Shown piece by piece: positions 5,961-6,168 of a stretch of 6,168 bases of DNA. A program made the translations under genes and the position numbers. Every line of letters begins with the position of its first letter. Within the stretch, counting starts at the first letter, position 1. Origin of the DNA: an uncultured Lachnospiraceae bacterium (GTDB lineage: Bacteria; Bacillota; Clostridia; Lachnospirales; Lachnospiraceae); contig CAMWUU010000223.1 of NCBI GenBank assembly GCA_947177515.1, forward strand, positions 1 through 6,168, read 5' to 3'. The notes beneath the pieces are model-generated. The model saw nothing but the letters and a program-made list of their open reading frames with translations, did no database searches and was not told the origin of the DNA.

Positions 5961-6168
5961 GTGGTTTTTTGTATAAAACATACCCGGAAAAAAGGCGGTT
6001 TCTAAAAAAAATCCGTGAAAATGACGAAAAAGGAGAGTAAAATTATATCATGTTTGTGAACACTTTTTCTTTTCCCTGTGTTATAATAACAACCGTAAAC
6101 CCCAATACATTATATATAGTTTTTGCTACACCCCATAAGTAACAAAAATACCTTCTCCGAAAAAGGAC
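5961..6168 (+). other. AT-rich intergenic leader running off the right edge
   Basis: About 208 nt with no convincing gene. It contains several A and T runs, the promoter at 6054-6087, a single Spo0A-core match TGACGAA (6022-6028), and a possible long untranslated leader from about 6094 to the edge. The next gene, presumably on the + strand, begins beyond the window. Confidence 0.6.
6054..6087 (+). promoter_or_regulatory. Extended -10 promoter for a gene beyond the right edge
   Basis: TATAAT (6082-6087) is a perfect -10, preceded by TG one base upstream (6079-6080), which makes the extended form TGnTATAAT. Such promoters can work without a good -35. No -35 at 17 bp is evident: the best matches are TTGTGA (6054-6059) with a 22-bp spacer and TGAACA (6057-6062) with 19 bp. 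Transcription would start near 6094, leaving at least 75 nt of leader before the window ends. Confidence 0.6.

Noticed and set aside
6050..6142. A 30-codon frame starting ATG at 6050
   Set aside because: AGGAG lies about 14 nt upstream, too far for a normal start. The frame covers the -10 promoter element and its composition looks like intergenic sequence.

Overview
The window is a conserved chromosomal core locus of a spore-forming Firmicute. Its proteins read like those of the Clostridia, and Lachnospiraceae is my best guess. The reasons are the gene order divIC-spoIIE-tilS-hpt-ftsH, a Spo0A-type promoter in front of spoIIE, GGAGG-type ribosome binding sites, GTG and TTG start choices, and a roughly balanced GC content with AT-rich intergenic stretches. 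The species cannot be named from the sequence alone. All genes lie on the + strand. I see no mobile elements, CRISPR arrays, tRNA or rRNA genes.

Layout: (1) 1-231 is the 3' part of a DivIC/FtsB-like septum initiator gene, whose membrane segment lies off the left edge. (2) 232-422 is a non-coding regulatory stretch. It holds a weak terminator, a perfect 7-bp hairpin, a pair of exact 9-bp inverted repeats resembling Spo0A boxes, and a consensus TTGACA / TATAAT pair with an unusually long 21-bp spacer. (3) 423-1853 encodes a SpoIIE phosphatase that lacks the N-terminal multi-pass membrane domain of the classical protein. (4) 1823-1945 holds a good sigma-A-like promoter inside the spoIIE tail and a leader hairpin. 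(5) tilS (1946-3475), hpt (3460-3981) and ftsH (3998-5893) form a tight unit: 16 bp of overlap, then a 16-bp gap. It ends at a strong intrinsic terminator (about 5925-5960). (6) 5961-6168 is an AT-rich leader with an extended -10 promoter for a gene beyond the right edge.

How the genes fit together: DivIC builds the division septum. SpoIIE dephosphorylates SpoIIAA so that sigma-F becomes active in the forespore. TilS makes lysidine on tRNA-Ile(CAU), Hpt salvages hypoxanthine and guanine, and FtsH degrades membrane and regulatory proteins. The neighbourhood is well known in Firmicutes, so the window is mostly ordinary. The parts most worth a second look are the membrane-less SpoIIE, the long-spacer promoter with its inverted repeat, and the separate promoter and hairpin that may drive the tilS-hpt-ftsH unit.
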